From contig QPMI01000115.1 of NCBI GenBank assembly GCA_004431415.1, forward strand, positions 87,309-151,308: a stretch of DNA of 64,000 nt, given 5' to 3'. A program made the translations under genes and the position numbers. The stretch comes from Cyanophora paradoxa. Taxonomy: Eukaryota; Glaucocystophyceae; Cyanophorales; Cyanophoraceae. Of this stretch, positions 1 to 12,800 are shown piece after piece; position 1 is the first letter of the stretch; every line of letters begins with the position of its first letter. Below the pieces are notes generated by a model, which saw nothing but the letters and a program-made list of their open reading frames with translations, had not been told where the DNA came from and did no database searches.

Positions 1-3000
1 GCCGGCGTCTTCTTTGAAACTCTGGTGCGCGGGCGCGCGCTCGCGATCGGTACACGCACTTGTCTGCTGAAATCGAACTTTGGTGTCAGGTTGGCCGCCC
101 CGGGGACGCTGGAGCTGTCGCTGCCGTCCTCGAGCTCGTCGACAAGCACCTCCCGCTCCTCTTTGACGCCGACAGGCCGAATTTGGCCATCGTCGGCGGC
201 AGCGGCTTGTTATGCGATCGCGAGTGCACACAGCTTGCAAGCTCTACTGCTGGACTCCACAGCCCCCTTTGCACTCGGCGGCGGTGTCGCTCGGTCTGGC
301 AAAGCAGCGGTCGACTCCGGATCCCCTTGGAAGGCTCCGATTGGAGACAGCGCCAGAGGGTTGTCATGATTCTCGACTCGGCAATCAACATTGCAAAGAC
401 TGTCGAGGCTCTGCAGCAGCAGCTCGCAGCAGCGGGCGACCATCTCAGCGTGCTCTGGCTCAGCCTGGCGCTCATCACCCTCGGTCGCGATGAAATTCCT
501 GACATTTACCTCTCGAGTCCGAAGGAGGTCAATCTCGTCCAGCTCCTGATCCGTTCCGGCCTCGCCCTCCGTTCGACTTCGAGCTCGCCCACGTCGCCGC
601 CGCCGCCGTCCCCCGAGCGCGAGTCGGCGGAGGCGCTGCGGGTGGCGGGGCTCCCGCTGGCGGACGCGTTCGCCGCCTGCGCCCAGCGGCCCGACGTCGC
701 CCTCGAGGCGGCCCTCGTTCGCCTCGCCAGGACGGGATCGCTGCCGTACAAGTACTTTCATCAGGACTGCTATGTATTGCTTTCGGCAAGCCTCAGGATC
801 GATGGCAAGGCGGAATCCCCGGCGCCGCAATTCTGGTGCACGCCTCTGCAGGAGGCTGGCCTCGGTGCATTATCGACAAGGTGCTTTACTTTCGATTGCA
901 ATTGCACTTCACATGACACCTGCTTACCTTTGTCTTTTTTATATCATTGCGCCAGATTCTTCCTGCACAATGCCAACCTTGCCACTGCTTGCTCGATGTC
1001 CGGTCGCTACGACAGAGATGGCCCTGAACCACACGACAGCTACCTCAGCAGGATCGGCGATGCGCTTTTCGGCCCCTTCTCAGCCGAGCCGGCAGCTATG
1101 GCCAGCCCGGCCCACGTCCTCGATGTCGCCGTGTCGCTTCTTGCGGCGCGGCGGGGAGCAGCGCTCAGCGTGCTCGGCGAGTGTCAGCCGGCTCTGCCCC
1201 AGCAGTACGAGACGCTGTTGCTGTCGTGCGCGCTTCGCCTGGACGCCCTGGATCGATTCGACGACGCGCTGCGGCTCGTCTCTGCCCTGCTGGAGATGGC
1301 CTCGGAAAGCAGCGACGCAGGGGCCGACGCCCGCAGGAAGCTCTGCCTCGATCTTCTCGTCAAAACGGACATTTTTAACGGGCCCCCGTTTAAAAGACTG
1401 TTATCGATATTCGATGATTTCGACCGGCTTTCCGCTCGCGACAACAGACCAGCACTCGTGCGCTATTCACGTTCATGCTCACTTTCAGCTTTCGATCGTC
1501 ACTAACTATAACATCTCATGATCAACTATAACTGTTCATGATCATCGTCACAATCCAGGTCGGAGCTGTGGGGCTGGATGCCATCCGTGCATTTCTGGAC
1601 AGCAAAGCAGCCGCGTGGGCGTTCTCGAATGCGGACAACACATTCTCTCTTCAATTCGTGAATTGCGTTTTGCGGTCGCATCTTGCTGGGCACGGCGGCT
1701 CGACCCTGTGCGAAAATTCCACAGTTTTCGGAGATGCGAGCCAGGAGCGGCGGCTCACAACAGAGGCTGTAGAGGCCCTCTTAGACGTCAGCCGCCAACA
1801 GGAGGGCGAGAGCACCGATTCCGTGCCCGGATACCTTGCGCGTGTCGTCCTGCAGCAGATGTCAAAGGTCGGCCGCACGCTCAGCTTGCCGTGCGAGGAA
1901 GACCAAGTCGACCTCATCCTCCGATACTCCGTTCTGCTCGACCAGAACGGAGACGTGGAGGGCGCCGCCGGCCTGGCCTTCTCCGCCATAATACGCTGTA
2001 GCGAATGGCCGCACTTCACGTATGCAGTGCGTGGCCAAGTTGATGAACGGCGTCTTCTCTGCTTTTCCGCATTTCCTCGCAGCTAATTTTAACGCGTACG
2101 TGCGTTTCCGCGCAGCTTCGCCACCTCGACATCGCGGCCCCGCGCCTGGCAGAGCTCTGGGGCGTCTCCTCAGGCGGCGTGGGCTTCGCAACATTGCGGC
2201 GCCGTCTCTTCGGGCGCTTTCTGGATCGCTTCACGGATCTTCAGACGCCCTGCCAGCCCCGCGATCGCATCCCGGAGCCATGGGCTCTCAGCAAATCATT
2301 CGCGGAGAAGGTCGTCGGCATGGGGCGGGTGGACCCGCCCCTCGTCGACTACTTCCTCGCGGCGAAGATCGGCGTCGCTGCCTTCGCCAACTGCAGCGTT
2401 CGATTGCGAGCCCGCAACGAGCCCGAGTGGCACTCCTCCTTCGACCTCGGCTGCCCCCCCCTGTGGCGGCGGGTCCTCGGAGAGCTGGACGTCATCCTCC
2501 GTTCCGAAGATGCCGGTCCGTTCCCTTCGATCGCGCTTCCGTTTCTGACATCGATCTGCGGCGCGCGCAGTGGCGGAGGAGGACCGGGCCGACGCTCTGC
2601 GGCTGGCAGAGCTCGTGTGGGACGCCTGCCCCTGCGTCCAGGCCGTCTGGGTCATGCAGAGCGCCCTTGCTTCCGGCGACGACGACAGCGAAGATCGCTA
2701 CGAGAGCTGGCTGAAGGTGCTAACGAACGTTGCCTAATCTATCTTCGAGCCTTAAGTTGAGAGAATGTACCATGCAGTCGATTCTCAAGAAACTCAATCA
2801 GAACGTCCACTTGATCTTTGCCGGCGGTGCGCTCTTTAATCGTGATTCGCCGTCATTTAAATGCATTTTTTCGTGTCCTGCGCCTTTGTCTGACGGATCG
2901 GGGCCAGAGCTGCCCTCGGAATGCCAGCCGCGGTGCAACCTGCGCGTGTCAGGCGAGGCCGCTTTCACGGCCCGATTGGTCCTCGCCGCCGGAGCGCTTC

Positions 3001-4470
3001 TCTTCGCCACGTAACTCACATCCCGGCTCAAGAAACACATCGTTTTGCGATGATTTGAAGCTTATCACGAACACAGCGAGGTGACTGACTCGGAGGGGCG
3101 CGCCCGGGTCGAGGCTGCGCTCGGGTTGGACGCGTCCTCGAGCCCGGCCGGCGGTGTGTCCTCGTTGATGCTGCTTGCGCGCTGGTGCAAGCTTGCGCAC
3201 GCGGCCTACTTCGAATTTGCAGGCGACATGCCTCCCTTGTTGTATGCATTATTTGTTGGCAGCCATCGATATCGATGGGCTTCGAATTCGCCCGGCCCAC
3301 CTAAAATTCTCTCCAGCGACCCTGATCATGACGATCTGGCGGGGGATCTGGCGTTCGTCTGGCACGGCTCCGCGGACATGGACGGGCCCGTCAAAGTCCT
3401 TCAGCTCTACATGTTCTACATTACTGCCGTTGCCGGGCCTGAATCCGAATTCGAAGCTAGGCGCTTTGGACCGGGGCCCGGACCTGCCCCTGGCGACGGT
3501 GCACATGCGTCCGAGGACCGCTACACCGTCGAGCAGCTGGCGGCCCTCGGCAGGAGGATCCTCTCGCACCAGCGAGAGGCGATAGAGGGCGAGTACTGCG
3601 AGGACCCGGGCTGCCGCCTCTGCCGGGGCGCCGGCTGGTGGCCCTGGCGCTGCGCGCGGGGGAACCTGGTCCTCTTCTCCCCGGAGCTCCTCGGAGACCC
3701 GATGGCCCGCCTGACCACGGACATCGCGCTCCACTTCCCCTGGGTGCCTGGCCCTTGGCCCTAAGACCACCCCCGCTTTGACTGAGACCGCGAGATTATA
3801 AGCACCATCTAGAGCTAGAGCTTCTTGGATCTTTATATGTATGGCTATCGCTCACATCAGCTTTTTAACGTCTCACCTCGCGTTCTCTACGTGCAGGGGG
3901 AGGACGAGAGGGCCGAGATGGCCCACAGGATGGGTGTGGCCTACGCGATCGCGAAAGCTACGGCGGTCGCCGAAGCAGTGCGCGCCCGCGGCGCCGGCGG
4001 CATGCCCGAGAGCGAGCGGGAGGCGCTCGTGCAGTCGGCCCGCAAGGCGCGGTCGTTTTTCATAATTACATTTAACGTCCGACGGTCGGGAAACGCCGCA
4101 TATTTGAACCGCCCGCCCGCTCGCAGGCGTACATCGCCGCCCGGATCGTGACGCAGGAGCTTAAGCTGGTGTTTCCCGCCCTCACCCGACCCGAATTCCG
4201 CAGCGAGCACTCTTTCGAGGTCCGAGTCGTCCCTGCCCTCCGGTGCGCTTCCCCTTCCACTCGATACCTCGATTTAAATTCAAACTTGTGTCCGGATCCT
4301 TCATTGACCGACTTCTCACTTCTCCGTGCGAACGCGCGGCGGGGCGCAGGAGGCTCGAGATCTTCTCGTCGTTCCTCCCGGCGGATCCGGCCGCGCCGGC
4401 GCCCACCGTCGACATCGACGCACCCGCAGCTGCAGCGCCCGCTGCGCTTGGCTCTGGAGGAGCGCCCTAG
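1..4470 (+). CDS. Large helical-repeat protein, left copy, 5'-truncated by the window edge
   Basis: This is the 3' part of a multi-exon gene whose complete paralogue lies inverted at 16310-23282. Exons read leucine/alanine-rich helical segments, for example 'AVLELVDKHLPLLFDAD', 'ALRLDALDRFDDALRLVSAL' and 'GLDAIRAFLDSKAAAWAFS', which suggests an alpha-solenoid. One intron is at 881-955 and another at 2717-2777; the latter joins 'ESWLK' to 'SILKKLNQNVHLIFAGG', so the segments before and after 2.7 kb belong to one gene. Later exons include 'MLLARWCKLAHAAYFEFAG', 'NLVLFSPELLGDPMARLT' and 'AYAIAKATAVAEAVRARG'. The last exon ends 'ALGSGGAP' with TAG at 4468-4470. I do not recognise the family. A faint resemblance to the C-terminal solenoid of Nup160-type nucleoporins is not enough for a name. 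Exon boundaries other than those stated are uncertain. Confidence 0.6.
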
Positions 4471-6829
4471 GCCCCAGGCCGTAGTTATTATATATCACGT
4501 ATACGAGAACTGCAGACGTAAATGTAGAAAGAGCCGAACAAATACATATGCATAGCAGCTGTGCCATGCCTAGGGAGCTCGCGGCCAGCGCTCTTTTTCT
4601 CACGAGGGGCGGAGGGCGCGGAGGCTTTGAGGGAGCGGACCCGGAGCAGCTCCGATCGCGAGCCGGGGGTGTTGGGGGCGAACTGCTCGCTTTAATCCTG
4701 ATCGATAGATGTGGTTCCCTCAGATGCATATGTTGACGGTATCTCTAGCTCTAGCTCTTCTTCGTGTCGACGACTCGATGTCTGTCTAGATCTTGCATGC
4801 AAGCTTAAGCCTCCAGCTGTACATGAACATGTAAATCCATATGTCTAGTCTAGCCTTTACTACCAAGGGTACGGTAATGCAACCTGGCATGCGCAGCTGG
4901 TACATGCACATGCATACCGCGTAAGCGCTTCCGACAATTGCAAGACAATGCAAGTTCTAGTTCAAGGTTCATTGACAATTGCAAACCGGACCCGGGAGGC
5001 GGACCGGAGTCACCGACTCACCGGACGTCACCGGAGGCTCCGGAGCCCGAGCCTCGAGCTCCCTGGCCCCTGGCCATGGGCCGTGGGCCGTGGCCCTCCG
5101 AGTCGGGCTCCGACTCCCTCAGATCGCGATTCGCGATTCGCGAGTCCCGACTCCCGAGCCTCCGAGGCTCCGACTGTCGGACGTCGACTTGGGCCGTGGT
5201 CCGAGGAAATTCGGAAATTCCGGGGGAAATCGAAGATCCTGCAATTTGGCTGCAAAAAAAGGCGTTCGAACTTCGACTTCGACTTCATGCAATCACTCCG
5301 TCACGTTGACGTCAGACGTCGACATCGTCGCCAACTTACGTACGTCACGTACAGTACGCGTACGTATACACTGTGACTCAGTGACAGTATACGTAGTCTA
5401 GGCAGTACTAGTGTACAGTAACTTCAGGGTAAGCCTAGCGTAACAGCCACCTACTGGTACTACTTAGTACTTAGTAGCTTCCATAGCCTAATAAGCCTGT
5501 ATATACTATGCTAGGCCGTCGGGCAGCCCGGGCTAGCCTACTACCTACTACTAGTAGTAGGCTACTACCGGGCCTACTAGGCTACTTACCGGCCCGGCGG
5601 CTGCCAGGCTCAGCCTGGCAGCGGCTCAGTGTGCCAGGCACTGCCAGCAGGCGGCTCACTGAGTCAGCCGCGGGCCGCGGCCCGCGGCTGCGCATGCGCC
5701 GGCTGGCCGCGGCCGTTAGCGACCGTCGGACGCGCCGACTCGGCGTCGAGTCGGCGACGCCTATTTATTAGTATAGCTAGCTAGCGTGACGTCGCGGCGC
5801 TTCGCGCAGATTGCCAAGTTGCAAGATCGCGTCGTCATCGCGACTCTCGGCGAATTCGAGAGCTTGTCGAACTTCGGAACTGAGCGCTCGCCGAGTGGCG
5901 ATCGGCCGGCCCGGCGGTCTGCATGGTGGCCCGCGCGCGGATTACGTATCCTTCTCAACGCCGCGCGCGCGCGGCCCGGCGGCGGGCCGGCGGCTTCGAC
6001 TCGGCGATGCTCAGGCGCGCCGCGCAGCATTGCCGCTGAGCATTGCGCGCATGCGCGCATTGCAGATTGCAGCTTTATGGCTGCGCATGCAATTTGAGCT
6101 TCTGATCGCATCGCCGAGTCAATTTCGCGAGATCGAGAACTAGAGCTCATCAAGCGCCGCGGCAGAGAAGCTTGCCAAGCTGAAATTCGGAAGCTGGACG
6201 TCGACAGCCTGGCCTGGCAGCTGCAGGTAGCCTGCAGCTGGGCGCTGTGCAGGAAGCCTCAAGGCCTGTGCAAGTGACAGTAGGGCTATAGCTAGCTATA
6301 GCGTATACGTAAACTTCGTGCGCGCAACCTTCAGCTGCAGCGAGCTCGAATGGAGGATCTAGGGAAAGGCAGGGCAATAGACGAGGAAGCGCCGTCTCCG
6401 CAGAACCGCTCGCCTCAACCTGCTCCCAATTGCAAGTCCACGTTACGCGGCCGCCGGGCGTCTGGAGCCGGCTCGGGATCCGACTCCCGATCAGGTCCGT
6501 TACTTGCAATATTAATGCCGCGCGCGTGCCCGGGGCCGCGCATGCCTTGGCCTGTAGGCATCGCTAGCTGCGCCAGGTTCATCATCGCACTCATGAGCAC
6601 GCATGTCCATCCACTTGCCCCTTCGTCGCCAGTGGTGGAATCGACGTCCGGCCAGCGCTTCCTCTCGCTCTTCGAGTCCCTTCGCTTCAGCCCGCGCGAA
6701 GAGGTGTGCACGCGTACGCGTCGCGTCTGCCTCTCGTCCGATCATTCACATTTGCGCAGGCTCTATTTGGGCTTCTTTACAGGTGCGAATAGAATAATCA
6801 TAATCTAAATCTCGCGTTCGCGCGCGCGC
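4471..6829. other. Intergenic region rich in short palindromes
   Basis: I see no gene with support here. The stretch lies between the end of the left duplicated gene and the TmcB-like gene. It is full of short self-complementary words (runs of TAGC, GCATGC, GCCAGGC/GCCTGGC, GGCCGCGGCC), especially at 5540-5720 and 5990-6080. The decamer gacaattgca occurs twice, at about 4933 and 4974. Open frames here are short and have no recognisable motif. The 5' end of the TmcB-like gene could begin inside the last few hundred bases. Confidence 0.4.
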
Positions 6830-9800
6830 GCGATCTTGTTCTGAGAAAGGGTTTCGCGATGAATTAGCATGGTTGAAAAGACATGCAGGCGCTTCGGAGA
6901 GCTCGAGCCTGCAAGATATAGATCCGGACGACGCGGAGGAGTTGGAGGCGGCGAAGGTGCCGGCGTCCTATGTTCGATTTGATATCCCTAAAAGCTTACT
7001 GTCGCTGACGGCGGATCCGTGCACGTGGCCAGGCTCGAACCCGAAGAAACAAGCTCCTCCTATTTGCAAGCTTTTCCATAATCGGTATTTTATCCGTCCT
7101 TAAGCTTATTGGACGGCTGCAATATCGAATTACCTTGTAATTGATTCCGGTCCACCGATCGCGATGCGCAACAGAGGCAGCTCAGCTAATCGCCATCGTG
7201 ATTTCCCCCGCGACGTGGCCCGACGAGATCATGGGCTGGATCAGCCGCGTCACTGCTCTATCCAGGGTCAGCGAAACACTCTAGCTTCAATGCTCTCATT
7301 CCAGCTTGTTTGAACGACAATATCAAATTAATAGTGATGAAACTAAAATCCGCGCGCAGCTGGTGTTTAGGAACAGCCGGGCTTTCACTGCGCTTTACTG
7401 GGCCTCCGGCGCCTGCGTCGCCGCCATATTCTCCTTGATAGCATACGTTCTCTACACGCTCGCACAGGTATATAATTGTCTCTTAATTCTCCAAGCTTCA
7501 ATTTATCTTTCCCGCGGCCGCCTTCTTAATTTACCTGTGCTGCGCAGCGGAAGTACAGGGCGGGCCCCATGCGCCTGCTGCGCTTTCTTGTCAAGATTGT
7601 TCTCCTTCGCGTCTACATTTCGATCCTCCAGCTATTCTTTCGACCCTTTGACTGCGCTAGCCTCTCCGGCACCGACATCGCTTGCTGGACGCAAGCGTGG
7701 GTTCGTGACATTTAAGCGGGCCGAGCTCGCCAATCTATCTCCATAGTTGTTCAATGGCTGAATTCAAAAACAGATACCCTATTTTTCGGGCTCGGTTCTT
7801 TTCCTCGGCTTCACGATTCCATTCGTCTTAATTTTCTCTCTCTTGTTCCACGGTGCAAACTCTTCTGATTTCGAGCCTTGTTTTTAACGTAGTTGGATTC
7901 ACGCTTGAACGATCAGATGCCAATCCGAACTCCCCCGATTTTGACGGCAAGAGCTCTGGTACCGGCGACTTTCTTTCGACGCTAGTTCAGACCGTTCTCG
8001 CAATTTCAGCGACATTCCTCGGGTATAAATACATATATATGCGCTCGAATATGTGCGAAGGTCGAAGCTCGATACAAAGGCCTCCGCAGTTCGACGGAAT
8101 TAGAGCAGTCTGGGCTCTGCATGATGGTTTTTGTTTTTGTGGGCGGTCTCGCTGCCTATGTTTCAATTGTACAGGTGAGCCAGTCGATTTCGAGTCAGCA
8201 TTGTCACGATCGCCGATCGCGAGTCGAGTTTGCTGTCTGCTAACGTAGCCTTTTCGCATTTTCGACCCTTATCAGCCTTATTTCAAGCCCCAGAGGTGAG
8301 AATTCATTTTACTGCAGCCGGTCGTGATTCGGCTCTAAATCTGATCTAATACAAATGTGCACCCAGCAACGATCTCAGAGCAGGCCTTTATTCTCTCGTA
8401 TCCTGCTTTGCTCTTTGGACTTTTGTCCTTTCGTTCTTAGAAGGATTGGTGCGCTTGCCGTCCCACTCAGAACAATAATGTTGCCTATCGCTATTTCAAA
8501 GTTTCGACCTCACGATTACAGACTGCTATTATTTTTGGATGCATCGGGATCGCCCTTTGCCCCGCATTCTTTTACATCGGCTTCCTCGTCACCCGTGCGT
8601 CGCACTCACTCGAGATTTGGAATATGTGTATATTTGCAATTGGTTGAACTTGAACACACAAACCCTCGCGTGTGCAGGCAAGAGACGCCAATTGCTGATA
8701 GCGTTCCACGATCTCTGGTCGTCGCGAGAGATGGAGTACTTGGAGAATATAACTTCGCAAAACCCGGAGGCACTGCGGACTCCGTCGAGCTCGACGCACA
8801 TGAATCGGGATGCGCCTCCCACTCTGAAGTTCAAGAGCCCGTTCTACTTCAAGTGCGGTGCGTAAATACAGCTTGTTTTATATTCGCAATATACGCTGGA
8901 AGCACACGTCTGCGTTATAATCGAAACGATCGAGCCTTGCAACTGCAGACGTACAAATCGCGGCCGGGTGCTTTGCCTCCAACGCATCCGCCGCGTCACT
9001 GGATCGGGCGGAGCTCATCTTTCAGCGGGTGCGCGTTCTCAGCAGCTCCCTGGTATTTAAAGACATTTCCATTTTAGGGTTTAGAGATATCGATTGCGTC
9101 GTCTCGTCGAAGAAGAAGCTGAAGTCCGATTCGTTTTCGCAGGGGTGCGAGCAGTTCAAACACGCGGCCGACATCCACATTGTATTCGCTAGCTTCCTCC
9201 TCGCTCACTCGTGCGCTCCTTAAAGCTTGCAATTGCGCCTACCTGCTTATTTCTGAACTAAGACCAAATCTGCGATTCAAATATATTAGGAGGAAATCGA
9301 AAACGGCGGTGAAGCTGCTTAAGCGGGCCCTCCAGCTCAGCCCCAACATTCAGCTTCGGTTCCGGCTGGCATGCATTCGCCGGAACGCCGAGCAACGCTC
9401 GCACGGGAGCGACCTTGGCTCGTCGAATGGGAAAGTGGTGCGCGCGCACGGTAACGTGCAGAAATCCTGCAGCTGTGAGCAGATATCTTTTGATAACTAG
9501 TTGCAATTGCCCCGCTGTGCAGAACTTCATCAACATGCTCCAGTTCAAGGGCCTCCACAACGAGGCGCTGAAGTCGGCGAACGCCACGCTACGAATGCTG
9601 AGGCGGTTCTGGCGGCAGCTCGCGTCGGCTCGCAGCCTTAATTCGGCGCTCCTTGCGTGCGCATGCGCGCCTTCGAAGCAAGATTTCTGACCTTTTTTGA
9701 AAAGAGCTCATTTGATGATGTAATCTGCAGCGAGGTGCCCGCGAGGCTCGAAGAAATCATGAAATCAAAGGAGGTCCGCAGCGCTGAGCTATAAATGTTG

Positions 9801-12800
9801 TTTTCCTAGATTGATATGGCGCCTTCGAATTCTTGAAAGCTAATTATAAAGGGATTTCAATTCGCAGCGGGCGGAGGCGCTTTTTGCGCAGCTTGTACAG
9901 AGCTACCCCAACTCAAAACAGCTGTGCGCATGCGCTGTAGCGGACAATATTAATAGCACTTATATAATAATCACAGTATGATGTTCCGCAATCGAATTTT
10001 CCGCTGATGAATTCGTCAGGAGGATCGCTTATGCTCAGTTTCTGGAACAAGTCGCAAACCAGCCGGATCAAGCTGCCATACACATGCTGAAGGCAGAAGA
10101 AATAAGTGAGTGAGACGCTGAGCGGCTGGTCTTCGAACGTTTGCGCGTATTAGTTCAGCTGATGAGCCACGGCAGGCGAGAGGGAGCGGAGAGCAGCGCT
10201 AGGGGAAAACGGGACCGACGGCGATGACGCGCAGAGCGTGATCGATGACCAGAGTAGCTATTACGAAGGGGAGGAAGACCGCGACAATGCGATCGAGAAA
10301 TCCGAGGCACGCGTACGCGCGCAATCGCTTCAGCGCGCGCCCTGTTAAATTCAGAAGCTCAACTTCAATATGAATTGCAGGATCCGGAGCTTGATCGCGA
10401 GCAAATACAAGACTTGGAGGCTGCTGTTGACCTAGGCGCCGATGTGGGCCCGCGGGAAAGAGTGACCCGCAAGCATTCGAGCTCGCTGCTTGCGATCGGA
10501 TCCTCGAGTTCGACGCACGTCCACAGCCCCGAGCGCGCTGCGATACGCTCGTTCCCGGTCTCTCCTGGCCATGGTGCCGCGACTTCGAGCTCAGTCACAG
10601 CTCGGAGAACAGCAGGTCTGAAAATTCGAAGTGTACGTTCGACTTTTGCATGCCCCCTTTACTTGCAAATTGAAGCTTCGACGATACGTTCTTCAACGTT
10701 CACATAATTATAACCGCGTGCAATGCATTCGCAGAATGGAAAGGAGGCGCTTGTGCTGATGCGGCGCGGCGTGGTTTTCGGCCTTGCAACAATCGCCGTG
10801 CTCTGCATTGCCTCTTTCCTGGTTATGAAGGTGACTTTTTATTACCCATTTGGGTTTACATGGTTTGCGACATTAATCTGAATTTGAATCTTCCGCATTA
10901 TATAGTTTCTTCTTGAAGATTTTCGCGCGAATTTGGAGCTCAATCGCGGCGCCGCTCGCACCCGTCGAATGCTCATGGTAAGCCGTTGAGCGTTGCGACA
11001 TCACTGATTCTTGAAAACGCCTTGAATTTCCTCTGGGGACGCCACTGAGTCGACTGAAACGTCGCTCTGTTCGAATTCTACAGGACGCGATCTTCCACGC
11101 GCGGACGCTGCAGCTTGCCGGCGCGAAAAACGACACACAGTCGCTCGCGAGGGCAGTCCGCAGCCTCACGGGCTCGTGCACTCAATTTCTGCAGAACGTC
11201 CAGGGGCTCGTGCTCGGGTCGGGCGAGGCTGGCCTCCCCAAGGTCTAGATCTTCGTCTCATGTGGCATGCCAAATCTGTAAAAGAGATCGTCTAACTTTG
11301 GTTTTACACAGAAAGCGCCGAGGTTGCTGGAGCTCTGGACGCAGACGGGGCTCGTGCAGCTGGAGGTGTACCTCGCTGGACAGACGATCAAGCGGCCCAG
11401 TAACATATTCGACGGCAGCCGCGAGCTCGCGACCGCTTGCGCGTGCGTCAGTCTGGCAGGCTAGGGCTAGCGCTCTGTCAACTGTGACTCTGTTCGAGAG
11501 ACACACTATGATATGACCATCAGATTTAATTCAGGCTTTCGAGAGAAATCTGACGCGTGATTCTCAGTCAGGTGGCGGCGTTGCCTGCAAAAGAACTTTC
11601 CATTGCGGACGACTCCCCCCCTTTCCGGTTCCTGATGCGCAATCCCTTCAAATTCATCGAAGCTCTCGCGTACGTCACCCCTCGCTGGACATAGAACCTC
11701 GAATTAACTTGGAATTCTGCTCTGAATTTTCGAAGGCCTGTGGCGCTGGAGTTCCAGACCGAGGTCGTTCGCCTTGTCTTCAACAGCACGCTCATACTCA
11801 GCGGGCTCCTCGGAGCCCTCCTTCTCGTCATCCTGCTACTCATTGTCTTCGTTTTGCGTCCGGTAATTATATGTGTACATACAAGCTCAAGCTTCATGTA
11901 GTTTGTTAACATGGGTTGCCACTGGCACAGACGTTCCGCAAAGTAGCTGACAGTCAGCAGGGTGTGGTGAACATTCTCTCAGGTGCCCATGGGCATGGAT
12001 AGCCACGCTGATTGTCGAATCGCCATCGCTAACGTTCAGCCTTCTACCCTCTTTCACGATCAGGCATTCCTAGACACGGTGAGCGAATTCGAACGCATGT
12101 AATTTATTCGAACCAGCTGCTGTAGTATTATTTATAATGTCGTCCACTGCCACAGTTCTGCGGGCTGTCGCCCGGCACTACGCAATGGCGTCAAAGCTGC
12201 AAGACAAGATCGGCAGCACGGTGCGCATGCGCCCCGCATCCGGACCCCTTATATTGTTGGGCGTCGACGCGAACAAATACATTTATCCCTTCGTAACATT
12301 ATTGATATTGATTTTCCTCCAGGGAGCGGATACCGACATGGAGGCGTTCGATGAATCGGATGACGAACGGGACTACAGCAACGACGGAAACGGCGGGCAG
12401 AGCCGCTTGCAGCTGCTATCGGCCACGGGCGATCCAGCATCGGCAGGAGCTGGGGTTGGCATAGGCGATGGTAGCGGCTCCACCGTGGATCGAGTAGAAT
12501 TCCCAGCTGCAGCCGATCAGGAAATACTGGAAGACTACGCAGAGTGCTGGGTTCCGCTGCCTGGGCAAGCTGGCCATGGAGACTCCCAGCTGCAGGCGGC
12601 AGATCCGGAGCAATCCGAGGATGTGGAGCCGGCGCCGCCTGTACAGATGCAGGGGCGGTCGGCTGCAATCGCCTCTAGATCTACAGCTAGCGCTTCCAAG
12701 CCCGCAGAATCCGTGGCTGGTGAGATGGACGTTCGGCGGGCTCAAGGGCATGATGCACATGTCGAATTGCCCGATTTGAAACCTCTCCAGAGCGCCCAGT